This document shows, in pieces, positions 11,244 through 23,465 of a stretch of 64,000 bases of DNA. The translations under genes and the position numbers were made by a program. The DNA is from Streblospio benedicti (Eukaryota; Annelida; Polychaeta; Spionida; Spionidae), in assembly GCA_019095985.1 (NCBI GenBank), contig CM032660.1, positions 42,179,220 through 42,243,219 on the forward strand, written 5' to 3'. The notes under the pieces were generated by a model. It was not told the origin of the DNA, did no database searches, and saw only the letters and a list, made by a program, of their open reading frames with translations. Within the stretch, counting starts at the first letter, position 1; each line of letters starts with the position of its first letter.

Positions 11244-12726
11244 GTTCAGTTTCATGTCGCACATTTAATTGCTAACCTTATATTGTTATGCACTAATCTG
11301 TACTATATTAGCTATATGAACTATATGAATACTAGTAACCTTCAAAGTTTAAAGTCATTCGTCATCAGTCATCGTCAATGTATAGATCTTCAAGTATATT
11401 AAGTCTAGATCTAAATCCGAACAAGTATATTACATTATTTACTTTTTATTTGATATCTAATAATCTCTAACTAATCTTTGCTATTTTAACTACAACTTCA
11501 TGCCAAATTTCTTGAAAGATAAATATATTTCGTGTTTATCGGAGTTTAAAATATAACGTGTGCAAATTAATTCGAAAAGTTTTAGTACTTCCGCAGCAAC
11601 TGATAAATAAACAATTGCGTACTTCCTGGTAAATAAACAAATAGCCAGCGAGAAGCAAAATTAAGAGAGAAAATTAAGATTATGGCTTATACAATGCGTA
11701 GCGACCAAATAAACTATATGGATTTATTAGATAACAGAACAAAGCAAGCAACAATAAGAGAAAAAAAAACAGTGGATAATTGTGTAGTAATTGATATGTC
11801 AAACACAGAAAATAAGGGAATACTTAAAAACAAAAATATTCACAAGGAGTAAACCTTTAAAATCTGACAGACAGAGAAACTCTGATCAAATCCATCGTGA
11901 AACATCAGTTATCGAACGAAAGTCACAGTAAAACCGTTCGTCAAGTGAACAAAGGGACAGACCAACCTGGAAAGGCCTTCTCCTAGTCCAATCCATTTTG
12001 GAAATCATCTCATTGTAAAATAACGTAAACTTTTGCTGATCAATTCCGATAGCCCAAATCTTGGATTGCATTACCGATCACAAACTAGCCCTCAGCAAAT
12101 GAGACGATGATACCATGTTTCTTTTCCCTCTGAAAATTCAGCTTCTTTTTTATCAATAACAAGGCAAACTCTTTCTGCTTCTTTTCTTGCCAATATATCC
12201 TTTTTCTGAACCTCCTCTAATTTAGATTTTTCAGTTGTTTACTTGGAAAATAAAAGACAACAGTTTTTTCTATCAAAACTTTACTATTCACATCTCAACA
12301 GTTACATGGTAGTCATTTTATTATAACTTTTAGTAGTATGTCATCAATAATGTGCATTTTCAATAAATTCAGATGAAATATATGTTGATAAATCTGACAA
12401 TAATTTGTATTTGGCATTCAAATAAAAGTTGATGAATTATCTATAAGCATCAGTTATACTGAACAAACAACAATTGAACAAAGGTATAATTATCATCAAC
12501 ATAAAAATCTGAACACAATGCACTCTCTCAATAGTTATAATGTATCCAGTATTATCTCAACAACCACGCTGAGGTTTGGTCAAAAATTAATTCACAACGC
12601 AACCCGAGATCATCACAGTAGCAAGGAAAAGGCATTCAAAAATATACATTTGGGTTGGAATATATATATATTAACAAGACTTTCTTATATCGTGGGGAAC
12701 CAATCCCGAGTATTTCAGATGGTTGT
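11244..12726. other. No gene recognised
   Basis: A/T-rich. Contains a 56-codon basic frame (11682-11852, MAYTMRSDQINYMDLLDNRT...) without known motif, and a repeated GATAAATAAACAA near 11600-11640. Confidence 0.3.
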
Positions 12727-13082
12727 ATGATTAAATCCTCAGATTCTAATCAAAGTGATGTTGATAAAGGTAAGGTTAATGATCTTACTAGAGAAGAATT
12801 AGTCAACTTAATGAGTATGCCTTAGTTGATGCTTGACATTTTTGATGGCAATCCAACAAAGTATCACTCGTTTATGGCAATATTTGAGCAAAGTGTAGAC
12901 AAGCGGCCAGGCGACGAAGATGCAAAACTGGCAAGGTTATTAGAGAGTACCTTGGGCGCAGCTAAAGATGCAATTAAAATGTGCGTGTTGATTGGCGGTA
13001 AAGAAGGAGCAAAAGCAATTTTCAATACAATCTTATCAAAAATATCCACAAGTTTCTCACAACTAAAAATAGACTTGTTCAA
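12727..13082 (+). mobile_element. BEL/Pao LTR retrotransposon gag, fossil
   Basis: Encodes LDIFDGNPTKYHSFMAIFEQ followed by SVDKRPGDEDAKLARLLEST and KDAIKMCVLIGGKEG. This is the DUF1759-type gag core of BEL/Pao retrotransposons. Only the gag portion is present, no LTRs were recognised, and the element is broken. Another candidate for its LTR debris is the unusual G/T-rich stretch at 13815-14030, which I could not confirm. Confidence 0.7.
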
Positions 13083-13220
13083 ACCAGCGTTTCACCCACT
13101 GTCTCATTTCTTCCCATGTACTATCACACAGGGTGGCTTCCTGTTGCAGAAAATACTAGATATGGTGCGATTTATTGAATTATATGTGTGTGTGAGACGT
13201 TTATGTGCTGTGTGCTGTAG

Positions 13221-13272
13221 ACACGCTGGGACCCGACACCTTCATGCCGCTGGCCACTGAGAGTAAATGATG
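13221..13272 (+). CDS. Small exon-like, GC-rich piece
   Basis: Bounded by TGTGCTGTAG and TG/GTAAGT. One frame reads TLGPDTFMPLATESK then TGA, reminiscent of a HEAT-repeat segment, but too short to assign. Its base composition differs sharply from its surroundings. Confidence 0.25.
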
Positions 13273-14801
13273 GTAAGTGTGTACTTTTATAATATACATT
13301 ATAGATTGTATAATGATGCATTTTAATTTTTTAAATGACCTATATCAAATACAGTTCATGTTTGTTTATTTAATTGATACGTAATGTGCTTGTATTGAAA
13401 ATTGATCAGTATTGTATTTTTAAATGTAACAACGTAATTTTCTTACGTTTTTTCTTTCTTATCAGAAATTTATGGAAAATAAATTTTAATTGAAAAAAAA
13501 AAGAAAAATGAAAAATGAAGCGCCCTACATCCTCTTTGACGTTATACCAGCAGAAGGCCTCCTTGATATCAAAATACTCACTTTCTTTCATATGATAATG
13601 AGGGACACGTCATCAATTCTATATTAAGTTGCAAGGAGGCAATCAGCTGTCAAATCCATCAATTCAAACTCTTGGTTTATACAAGTATTCAAATTGTCAG
13701 TCAAATACCACCTACCATCTCCACATCTAGTCATACTTGACAACGGGGGCTCAATAGACACAAGCCGAGCATGCTTTTCAGGGTCCTGGGTCTCCTTTGT
13801 TAATGACAACTATAGTTGTTATTGAGGGGGAGATTAGTGATAGTGGGAGCTAGTTTCTGGTATTGTTATTGTTTGTTTTGTTGTGAGTTTTTGGAGTGTT
13901 GGAGTGAGCGGGAGGAGTAGTGCGGTGTATAGAATTTTGCTTTAGATGCTTCCCATTAAACAAAAACATTTTCGGAGGACATTCCTCATTCATCAGTTGC
14001 TGGTGGCAAAGTGCGCCCATCGTCATTGTCTATTTGCACTCGCGTAAAATCAAGTGATAGGTGGTAATCTCAGTCACGTGTAGAAGGTTCAACAGGGGCC
14101 TTGGATGACGTAGAAGGTGGGTTTGTGAGAGGCGATCTTAGGGGTCTTACACCGGCTACAGCTTTCCTCTTGGCCAATGATCTAGCAGCTCTTCTTCAAA
14201 AACACATGTCCAGTCTGGTTCAAAACGTTGGGTCTCTATGTCCAGGAATGCCTTCTGGTCATTTCACCTTCTGTAGTAAACTGTATGTGTATATGTATGT
14301 AAATATGTATGTGAATATGTATGTAAATACTGTGTTTGCAAAAAAAAAAATTTAGTCATACCCCCTTAAAGCTAAGTTAGCTTATATTTGTCTAAATCAG
14401 CTTATTAATTTATACTTTTCTAATTTATTCATTTGTTTTCAGTTATCTATTCATATTTTATTTATTTAATTATGTACTTTACTTTACTCTGATTATGACA
14501 TGACGATGACTTCGACATGTGAATGTTTTTACTGTACATAAATGTGCTCTATATCATATATAGAGAGGCGCCTACAGGAGGCGGTTGAAACTGAATCAAG
14601 TTCCGACGGAGACAGACTCTTATAAGCCGATTCCGCCTCTCGATCGACAAACCGGAAATGGATTGTGTCCGTTACAAACAAACTCACGTGTAGACGTTTT
14701 TTCTAGCGATAGCTGGTCATTATATATTGAAAACGAAGCATAGTATTGAGATTTATCAAAATTTATTTGTTTGTATTTGGATATTAGGAAAACTATCGAA
14801 A
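13273..14801. other. No recognised gene; one open exon-like frame
   Basis: A frame at 14101-14240 (LDDVEGGFVRGDLRGLTPAT...) looks protein-like but is unrecognised. It ends in a TATG-rich microsatellite (14285-14335) and a poly(A) run. 14560-14800 is GC-richer and could be the 5' leader of the THAP gene that follows. Confidence 0.3.
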
Positions 14802-15098
14802 ATGGGAAGAACTTGTGCTGTTTCGGACTGCAGTAATTCAACATATAAACTCGAAAGGTGGAAGAAATCACTGTGTGAAGTCCACAACTGTCTGCATATG
14901 CATGAAGGTTGTCTTTGTGAGCCCCCGTTTAGGCTGTTTTGTTTTCCTTCTCTTCATAAAGCTGAGTGGGCAAAACTAATACACAGAAAAGACAAAACTA
15001 CAGGAAAAAAATGGGTTCCTGATTCAAATGCAAGGGTATGCTCGGAGCACTTTACTGATGGAGAGCCCACTTCTAATAACCCATATCCAACCCATTGA
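14802..15098 (+). CDS. THAP-domain protein or N-terminus
   Basis: The ATG opens MGRTCAVSDCSNSTYKLERW, a THAP start with C-x4-C. CEVHNCLHMHEGCLCEPPF is the long Cys/His insert seen in one THAP subclass associated with ISL2EU/IS4EU transposons. RLFCFPSLHKAEWAKLI gives the FP box, and RVCSEHFTDGEPTSNNPYPT closes it with the C-x2-H pair. All four zinc ligands are present, so the domain looks whole. A stop at 15096-15098 follows PYPTH, where this subclass normally runs on as PYPTLNLGY, so the sequence breaks exactly at the domain end. A second frame, overlapping by 4 bases, starts the helicase described next. Confidence 0.8.
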   Translation: MGRTCAVSDCSNSTYKLERWKKSLCEVHNCLHMHEGCLCEPPFRLFCFPSLHKAEWAKLIHRKDKTTGKKWVPDSNARVCSEHFTDGEPTSNNPYPTH

Positions 15099-17232
15099 CA
15101 GATAAAAAGGGCAGAAAAGTTGCCTTACGCCAGCATGAAGTTGTAGTGCGCTGGTGTTTCTTTCTACCACATAGTGACCGCCAAGAGCAAAAGCTCATGT
15201 TAAACCTCCCTTTGACATCACACGACGTCAAAAATATCATATCACCAACTAACAAAACAAAGACCTATCTTGAGGAAAGCGCATTGCGAGGCCTCTTAAA
15301 TAAAGAGCAAGACGCACTGCTTGCTCTTCAAAATGCTGGAAAACAAGGATGGGATCTCACGAAATTGAAAGAATTAGCAGAAGAAATGATAAAAACAATT
15401 GGCTGGATGAGATTTCGGCAACAACATTTCTCAGGGAGATTGAAGAATTAAGACCGGACATTGAGAAAATGTTACAATACCTAGACACAGAAGAAGAGGA
15501 AGGTCAGCTTGGGGACCTGGATATAAACAGCAACAAGGAAGGAGAAAACTTAGAGACTATCGTGTCATTATTATCACCATCTCAACTTCAAACGTATCAA
15601 TCCCTCAAAAAACTTATGAATTCTTCATTACAAATCCTGGCTTGCATATGTGGACCTGCTGGCACTGGTAAATCATTTGTTCTAAAAGCACTAACAACAT
15701 GTGCCAAGCAACAACAATCAATGAACATTGTTAAGCTAGCAACAACTGGTGCAGCAGCACATCTGATTGGCGGAAGCACTGTACACAGTTTTTTTAAACT
15801 GTCCATTACTCAAGAATGTTTTCTTGAAAGGGGTACTCCAGAATTCTTGGCTGTACAAACAGCTGATTTCATTGCAATAGATGAATTTTCGATGCTGGAA
15901 AATTCTTTATTTACTAAAATTGAGCAAATTTGCAGAGAAACAGCTATGAAAAATTTGCAATTAAAGCCGTTTGGAGGAAAAAATATTGTTCTGCTTGGCG
16001 ACCCACTGCAACTACCAGCTATTCATTCCAGAGTGTACTCCAACCCAATGTTCACAACATATAATTTTTACATTCTGAAAGAAGTGCAAAGACAGGACAA
16101 TCCCACTTTTCAGAATATACTCAGTTTTTTTAAAAAAGTACGCGTTGGAATGTGTGATGACCAAGTCCACAAGATACTTAAATCACGTATATGTTCGCCA
16201 CCAACTTCAGCGTCTGAGCTTCAAGACTCATCAAGCATCGTCTCAAGCATAGCTGAGAAAGATGCATGGAATGATAAGATAATAGAAACAATGAACAAGC
16301 CATTGACATCCTTTCACGCGGTAGACACTGACGGTGATGGTGGAGAACTTCCTCAAAGTGAAAAAGACAGACTTAGGCTTTTTCACAGGGAAAGATATCC
16401 TGATGAACTGAAACTGTGCGAAACATGCCGCGTAATTCTGCTGAAGAACATTGACATAAAAAATGGCTGAGTTAACGGTACTCTTGCAATAGTGATGTCG
16501 ATGTTTAAAGACATCATCATAATAAAAAGTTTGTCCACAGGAAAGTTACTGCCTGTAGCAAGAGCCACACAACGATTAGAGTTCAAAGCAGCCACCAGCA
16601 AAATCTTGAGGCACCAATTCCCACTTTCGTTAGGATGGGCGCTAACATGTCACAAAATACAGGGTCAAACCCTCCACAAAGCGTTCATCGAACTTAATGA
16701 TAAATTTTTCGCCAGTGGCCAAGCATATGTTGCTTTAAGTCGAGTGAAGACTTTAGAAGGATTACAACTTCTCTCCTTTGATCCAAAGGCAATTATTCTT
16801 GGTAATTATGAAAAGAAAGTGTGGGAAGCTATGCAAAACAGAACCCTTCCGTCGCCAATACAACCTTCAAGAGAAGCAGACAAAAACAAGGAAAACATTG
16901 AAGAAAACAAACAGCCCAAGAATAAACAAGAGAAGACCAACAACGTTCCACAACAAAACAAAGAACCTAAAGTGACAGGAAAAAACAACAGCAACACTCC
17001 TCAAAACCATAACCATCTTCAAACAGCAGTGAGAAATGTTGATGTGGAAATCAGTGTTTACTATCACAAGTCTGATGTTTCTAAGCTGGCAACAGATGAT
17101 TACATGAGACAATACTGCTTTGGGAAAGGTGCCTCTTTGACTGATGATAATGCTGATAGTGAAGATGAATCTGAAATGGTTTGTCGAAGGGTTATCATTT
17201 GCAATTATTTAACACCAAAACAAGAATGTTGA
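15095..17232 (+). pseudogene. PIF1-type helicase with C-terminal extension
   Basis: From 15349 one frame runs to 17232, broken only by TGA at 16468-16470, where the family usually has Trp (NGWVNGT). Motifs in order: GPAGTGKS Walker A (15652), IDEFSM (motif II), LLGDPLQLPA (motif III), [12 protein letters not shown] (motif V), [15 protein letters not shown] (motif VI). The first part (15095-15420) is in another frame and resembles the pre-helicase segment of Helitron/PIF1 proteins; the one-base shift lies near 15405. After the helicase come a Lys/Asn/Gln-rich linker (about 16860-17030) and a RecQ-like tail. The ancestral product was a 5'-3' DNA helicase, likely nuclear. Two or three lesions make it a young pseudogene. 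Confidence 0.8.
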
Positions 17233-17428
17233 ACAAATTCATCCTAGTCACAGATGCTGTGATGTATGCCACAATCTATGCAGCTATGGTGACTGCCCAC
17301 CATTACCTGGAGTATCCTTTCAGACTACAATGGATACTGCATTAATGGCCACATCAGTCCAAACCATGTTTAGAGATGTCACCACCGAACAGAGGAAAAT
17401 CTTCAAATCCAAGCTGGACGAGATATGA
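17041..17428 (+). pseudogene. RecQ-type zinc-binding (RQC-like) tail fused to the PIF1 helicase
   Basis: In the same frame as the helicase: [20 protein letters not shown], then [14 protein letters not shown]. After a one-base frame change near 17229 it continues HPSHRCCDVCHNLCSYGDC to a stop at 17426-17428. The pattern YYHKSDVS...MRQYC...CRR..I..YL...HrCCDvC..C.C..C matches the end of RecQ helicase domains, where CRR and CCDxC bind zinc. No RecQ helicase core precedes it. It follows a PIF1 core instead, so the protein is a chimera. Confidence rests on the Cys spacing. Confidence 0.6.
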
Positions 17429-17769
17429 CAACAATGACAATGACAAAAATTCACAACTATTTGCATGCATTGACTGGATAATAGAAACAGTAAACATTAA
17501 TCTATCACCTTCCCAAGAATTAAATAACGCTGTGTATGATTTGCAATTGGAAATGGACAGAAGTTCATATACCTTTTTGGTGCATTAATGCAGTACTTAC
17601 AGTCTGCAATGATTTGATCTATACAAGAATATTAAGTTTGAAGCAGGAATTAGTGCACTGAAGACCATAACAAACAAGCTTACAAGGAAGAGAGCAGGGA
17701 TGGTGACATAGAAGAGAAGGCATCAGTAGGAAGAGGAAGAAAGAGAAATGATGAGGAAGAGGTAGGAGA

Positions 17770-17887
17770 AACATGAGGATTCATACTGGTGAGAGAGCCT
17801 TTTTGTGCAATCAATGTGGCAAGTGTTTTCGTCATGGCTGCAGCTTGACCAAACACAAGAAAAAAATCCAGTGTTCTGGTATGCATG
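17770..17887 (+). CDS. C2H2 zinc-finger exon
   Basis: Reads [20 protein letters not shown] then [15 protein letters not shown] and ends at a GTGAGT donor. HTGERAF is the Krueppel linker; C-x2-C and H follow, with KHKKKIQC giving a C-terminal C2HC-like variant. In-frame stops at about 17749 mean that the exon starts inside the purine-rich tract (acceptor uncertain). No neighbouring finger exons were found, so it may be a scrap of a larger gene. Confidence 0.55.
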
Positions 17888-18204
17888 GTGAGTAGGTGCT
17901 ATTGCTTTGTTTGTCAATAGCTGGTAGAGACTCACTGTGGCGAACTATAAACTTCTGAGACGCATAAACATGTAATAGTAGCTCTTCAGTAAAATAAAGT
18001 TTTTTAGGTATATTTCTAATTGTGATGGTTTTAATTTGTGTTTTTGTAATTGTCAAAATGCCTGCTACATACTAAATGAAGTTTTCGGTTGTAGATGTTC
18101 TCTTTGATTTTTAGACTTATGCATGTATATTGACATGTCCTGTATAATGTAGATGTATCCTAAGTCGATTGTAAAAAAAAATGTAAATGTGGTTGTTTAT
18201 AGTC

Positions 18205-18280
18205 GCAATTCACTGTTATCACACGAACCCGCGACCTTCTGGTCACGAGTCCAACTCCCTATCCACTCGGCCACGGAAGC
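18205..18280 (-). repeat. tRNA-derived SINE head
   Basis: On the - strand GTGGCCGAGTGGATAGGG matches a pol III A box (18263-18273) and GGTCGCGGGTTCG a B box (18224-18234), with a CTCGTGA anticodon-like loop between. The acceptor stem and T-stem do not pair, so it is not a functional tRNA. A tRNA-derived SINE is the best explanation. Confidence 0.6.
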
Positions 18281-19722
18281 ACACACATATATGGCATATA
18301 TGTGTAAATTTGATAAGTTTGATGTATTGTTTACTTGCATAATGCTAGGGTATGTAGGTAACATAACATTTAATAGTTAGTATAAACAGAAAAAAAAAGA
18401 TATTGAAAAGTTAAATCAACTCAAAACGTTTTGAAGACATAATTGAATAGAGAACTCATGCTGGGTTTGATACAGAAAAAATTGCTAACAATTGCTGCAT
18501 TCATAGTGATAATATAAGTATGTACAAGTATCATAGTGTATCATGGACATGACGTACGCTGTCAAAATGGAAAAAAAACGGGGGCCGCGCGACAAATCGT
18601 GCCAGTATCTCCTGTGGATCCTACGTGACGGTTTAGAAGCCAAGAAGTGGACTTTGCGGGTTTAGAAGTACGACTGGGAAGAATTGGTGAGGTTTTTTTT
18701 CCTAGTTGGTCCAATCACTTCAATGAGGCAGAGCACATCTGACCAACATTCTCCATCTCCGCCGTGATGAACTCTTAAAGCGTTACATTGCCCGTTGTTA
18801 TGGAGTAAACCATCTCTGCTGCAGATGTTAAAATATTGAGCTGCAGCTTAGCTTTGGTCACCAGTTTTGTATAATCGAAAATGGTGTTGAGGAATAATTT
18901 GTCAATATGAAGAGCGTGTGTGGAGAGAAATATTGGCTGTTTGTGTGGCACATCACGCAAGACTTGTTTCTTATTGAAGACCGATTATAAAGGAGTGTTA
19001 GAGGTGACCCTAAAACCAGTAAAAGGCCACTTGAGCCCTTTAATTGGGCTAACCCCCCCCTTCCACACTTGTCAAAAAATATTATAGCATGGATAGCAAA
19101 AAATTGGCAACAGTTATATCAAATATCAATACCAACATTTGGAATACGAATAGAGAAAATAGAAAATAGCAAAATGTGCAAGTCTGAAATGAACTGCAGT
19201 GCAGAGGAAAGACTGAAAACAAGTAATTGGAAAAATGACAACAGGTTTTGGGAACCAAGGAATAGGTATAGGCAAAATTTTCGTGCCAATGAATATTACT
19301 GAATATGATATTGGGAGTTTTTGTTTATTGTTTTTTTTATGACAAGATGGAATATGTTACAATAAAATGTATATATGTAGTTGTACAGTCAAAATCTTGG
19401 TTTTAAAGTAAATATATATGTAGCTGTACTTGTCGATTTTAAGTATCAGATTATACTATTATAATATGGCATAGATAGTGGTAGTTTCATTTCAAAAAAT
19501 GCATGGTGAAATGCCTCTGCTGAACCTACTAATGAGCGCTGCTCTCTACTTTTCTGGTGGCGCTATCAGCCAAAGCTTAAGATTACTGAAATTTATGAAA
19601 GTAAATGAACACTTCTAGTCATATAACTTTGATCAAATACAATAAAAAATAATCATAAATGTTACATAACTAATATATTTCATAAATATATCCCACGTCA
19701 TAAATATTCCCTATATTTTAAG

Positions 19723-19953
19723 GTGAGAGCAATGGCTGTGAGCACAGTAATGAGGCACATCAGGCAGTACTTAAATGCGCACATTTTAATCACTTGGAAG
19801 AGATCTCAAGAGGATCTGCTGAACTCGTTTGCTCAGAAAGTAGTTGTTCAAGGTGATTGTAAGTCAGACTCTCCTGGCCATTCTGCGCTATTTGGAACCT
19901 ACTCTTTGGTTGAGAGTGCATCAGGCAAAGTCATTGAGTCCCAACTTGTGCAG
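19723..19953 (+). pseudogene. Kolobok-like DDE transposase exon (left arm)
   Basis: Between TTTTAAG and a GTATAT donor the exon encodes VRAMAVSTVMRHIRQYLNAH... and KVVVQGDCKSDSPGHSALFG then TYSLVESASGKVIESQLVQ. The GD-x-x-x-DSPGh..k..TYslve block carries the first catalytic Asp of Kolobok-type transposases. The exon is one open frame. Upstream zinc-binding and THAP exons are missing in this arm, because the inverted repeat begins 224 bases earlier. Its acceptor is TAAG where the right arm has TTTTTAG. The following expected catalytic exons were not seen; an LDETHE-family exon follows instead. Confidence 0.65.
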
Positions 19954-20159
19954 GTATATTATGCTTATAGCCACACGTTGTTCTGGAGGATGAGAAGCTG
20001 CCAAGACGAAACCGAGTGTGCAGTCCAGCGGACGTTAGGAGGTAGTGAAAACATAATAACCCATAAGCATGAATTCATTACTGTGAAATATTCGTACCCA
20101 AGTACTCAAATTATAAAGATACCTCAGATAGAATTTAACTCTCTCAAGCTTTTCGTCAG

Positions 20160-21249
20160 TGCATTAATGAATTGAAACAGATTATTGGAAATTATTCAGT
20201 AGAATTTTCTGATTTCTGCAAAAAGATGTGCAGTATTGATGAAAATTTCCATTTTTGGTACAGGTTTGTGCATAAAGATGCTATGGCTGTAATTAAACTG
20301 TATTTAGCTGGTAGATCCGGAAATTGGCACTTGAGAAATGCTGCTATCACGGCAATCGGACCATTATTTCATGCTGCTCCATCTAATTATTATTACAAAC
20401 ATATTCCAAATCATTTAAATGATTTATTGAAATTCCCTCAATCAATTATACTTGACATGCTTTCAAAGAATGGTTTCGTCATGAATTTGTCTGGTACTGC
20501 ATGGTCATCAATATTCCTAGATGAAACGCATGAGACAACGATAAATCTTAACATGAGGAAAGTGGTAAAATCAGTTTCAGAAGCTTCGTTAAATACTAAA
20601 TTGTATTATTTACCCTACAGTGCTCAGATACAGAGAAATTTTTTCAAATTGTTCAATGTTCTGATATTAGAGAATGTTCAACGTACAGACAGTGATTCAT
20701 ATTTCGATCGTAATGAATGTATAATAGATTTGTATATGTCAAAATTATGAATTATTTTTAAGTATAATGCATTTATTTTTGGAACCTGATGTGCATGCTA
20801 AACCACCAATTCCATTCAAACATTTATTTAGTAAGGAAGTAGCTTCTAATGTTGTTAAAGACAGCATGTTAAACTTCCGAACTAACGGAGTAGATCGCTA
20901 CAAACAATTTATCAAGTGTAATATACCAAAAGAATTAAATCTACACACAAAAAACAAATGTCCCGATGTGCTTACAAGTTTGAAAAACTTTGATTCTGCT
21001 AAAACTAAAAGAACAAAAAGTAAAAGAAATCTTGAAATGATTTACAAAGCAAATATGGATTACAGGACCAGAATGGATCTTTGGTGTCAGGCCAATAATA
21101 TGCCACCAGTAGATGTTTTTCAATTTGTTACAATACCATTGAACCTCTCCTATAAAAAGAATTTGATGATTTCTCGAAAAGTCTCGAAACAAAATTCGTG
21201 GCATACCAGGAACCCAAGAGTGTGTTGGTACGTAGTGCTACACTATTAA
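20160..21249 (+). pseudogene. LDETHE-family protein, left-arm copy
   Basis: After TTTCGTCAG an open frame (20160-20750) reads CINELKQIIGNYSVEFSDFC, GNWHLRNAAITAIGPLFHAA, and IFLDETHETTINLNMRKVV. A second open stretch (about 20767-21249) continues VVKDSMLNFRTNGVDRYKQF and a basic segment. It belongs to an unnamed family of large proteins common in aquatic invertebrate genomes (W-x-L-R/H...P.F....Y..Y; LDe..E..iN), which I associate with mobile elements. No catalytic site is known to me. A stop near 20748 separates the two parts. The right arm lacks most of the second part. Confidence 0.5.
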
Positions 21250-21474
21250 AAAGTGATAAGAGATTTTGATAAGAGTTTCGACTTCATACTACATACATGG
21301 AAATCCATGTACAGAACGCAATTTTTGCTTTTCATGCAATATTTAGAAAATATTTCCACAATGCAAGCTAGTGCTCAATCTTCGAAAACAGATTTTTTTT
21401 TTTTTCAAAAGTTTATAATACTATGGAAGTTTGGCATGCTCGTAACGAAAAGCATAATGATTATTTACAGTCAG

Positions 21475-21698
21475 TTAATGAATTGAAACAGATTATTGGA
21501 AATTATTCAGTAGAATTTTCTGATTTCTGCAAAAAGATGTGCAGTATTGATGAAAATTTCCATTTTTGGTACAGGTTTGTGCATAAAGATGCTATGGCTG
21601 TAATTAAACTGTATTTAGCTGGTAGATCCAGAAATTGGCACTTGAGAAATGCTGCTATCACGGCAATCGGACCATTATTTCATGCTGCTCCATCTAAT
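21475..21698 (+). repeat. Near-identical internal duplicate of 20164-20387
   Basis: From TTAATGAATTGAAACAG to GCTGCTCCATCTAAT the two stretches agree almost base for base (GATCCG versus GATCCA is the one clear change). The corresponding right-arm segment (43500-43690) is a much more diverged version, so the left copy was refreshed after the arms formed. Confidence 0.85.
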
Positions 21699-21892
21699 GG
21701 CATACTCAATGCATACTACATGTGTAATAATGAATGAATTCCTTCTTTTGCCATGACTAAAGCACATATTAATATCAAACACTATGCATATTGCTTATAA
21801 AGCTGGCAGTCAATTTACTTGTCATTCAACCTATTATCTACATATATTATTTTGTTTTATCATTTCATGATTACATATATTTTAATTTACAG

Positions 21893-22775
21893 GAGGGCCT
21901 AATCCAACTCCTCTGACTAGAATTCAGCAATTAATTCTGGACATCAGAGGAGATGAATCAAAATTATTTAAGGCAATCAAAAAGGGAAAGCAATTACCTA
22001 TAAATAAAGGTTCTATGAGGTATTTTAATAATATTAAACTATAAAATGTTTCATTATGATTGTTTTGTTGTTGTTTTTTCAAAATTTTTTTCAAATGTTA
22101 GACCATTAATTGATATCATATTTAATGTATTATTTGGTTTAAATTCATTGAACTGCATCAGACATGAATTTATTGATTAAAATGCTGAATGATAATATTT
22201 TTAACATTAATTGAGCATTGATTATTTCAGAATCACAACATTTCCTGTAGCATTCAAATACTCGCTAGGATGCTCAAATTTGACAAAACATACTTCTGTA
22301 TTCTATCCAAACTTTAGTTTTAATCCAATTATAATCAAATATTATGTACAAATCAATGTAAAACTAGAAATGTTTTAACACGATTGTTGATTTCTGTTTT
22401 GTTTTCAGACAAATGCAATCTTCTATGAAAAGGCATATTGAGGAAGTAGACGGAAACAGTTTATCTGACGACAATTCGTCTGATGCGGATGGGGAATTAC
22501 CATCTACATCTTCGGCACCGGCACCGGCAACTAAATCCAGATGTATGACACCATCTATTGAATCTGGATCAACAACAACGTCAGATAGTCCGACACCAGC
22601 TACTTCATTGTCATATACAACAACAGAACTGAGAAAGATATCAAAAAGCCAACTCCAGATGGAGGCTTTTAAGTTGTACGTGCAGAATCAAACCAAAATA
22701 TCGCGGGTACTTGACCTTGCAGAAGAAATTTTAACAGACATGAAAAAAACAAAATCTAAACTAAATCAAAAATAG
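21893..22775 (+). CDS. Ser/Thr-rich regulator-like protein, last two exons (left arm)
   Basis: Exon 1 (21893-22018 or so, after TTTACAG) reads NPTPLTRIQQLILDIRGDES to GSMR, ending at a GTATTT donor. Exon 2 (after TTTTCAG at 22409, to TAG at 22773-22775) encodes QSSMKRHIEEVDGNSLSDD, an acidic/Ser stretch, repeated Ser-Thr-Pro residues, and a C-terminal helix (QLQMEAFKLYVQNQTKISR...). PLTRIQQLILDIRG followed by a Ser-rich linker and a final helix resembles the ends of Myb/SANT-like DNA-binding proteins, but no SANT domain is visible. The frame is intact here; in the right arm it is damaged. Confidence 0.4.
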
Positions 22776-23465
22776 TTTAAATGATTCTTTCATAATGTAA
22801 ATTAGTAGTAACGTCTCAGTTTGCATTATAACTTACTGAGTTATATAAAAGCAACTATCTTCAATGATGTGCTAAATGACCATAAGTTATTTACAATGCA
22901 CATTTTTCATGGAATAAATTGTGTATCTATACATATAGATGAAGAGGTGATTTTTTGTATCACAAAAGGCTTTTTAACCACAAGACGTACACACTCCAAA
23001 TTATGTATGTACAATCAGGACAACTTGGCGGCCGTTATAATGTCACATTTCAAACCAAATAAATTGGTTTCAATTATAAAAAAATAAACAAGAAAAAGAA
23101 TTTTTAGAAAGGTTGCTTACAGGGCCATGTTCAGTCAGAATGCAGCCAGAGTATTTTCAAAGATTTACTGGAAATCGGCGTATTGATCTGACGTAAATAG
23201 GCTGCAGCTTTTCGACGTAAAGTACTGCATTTCTATGTTTTACATTTTTCCAAGTATCTTTCAGTATTTTGCAAGCTGGAAGATCGAATTTAGGTAGGCA
23301 AAAGTAGAAATACTGACGTTTTTATTGATATACTGAAGTTAAAATTTAATAGCAGCAAGCCAGAGATATATTAGTTGAAAGTGAGGTACAGTGGACATTT
23401 TGCTAGCAAATTAAAATCATTTTATGTTGGTTATTGGTTAAGTATTGTATGAAAAAGTCGTGTCA

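Larger units (their letters stand above)
17429..19498. other. Mostly unassigned; one C2H2 exon and one tRNA-like repeat
   Basis: Apart from the two features listed within it, this stretch shows A/T-rich filler, a GC-richer patch at 18570-18680 with no recognised frame, and a 77-codon basic frame at 19069-19302. Confidence 0.3.

Noticed and set aside
13815-14030. LTR of the BEL/Pao fossil
   Set aside because: No second copy, no terminal TG/CA pair and no primer-binding site could be identified.
18205-18280. Functional tRNA gene (Thr-like anticodon loop)
   Set aside because: Acceptor and T stems do not pair; only the pol III boxes are convincing, so it is listed as a SINE head.
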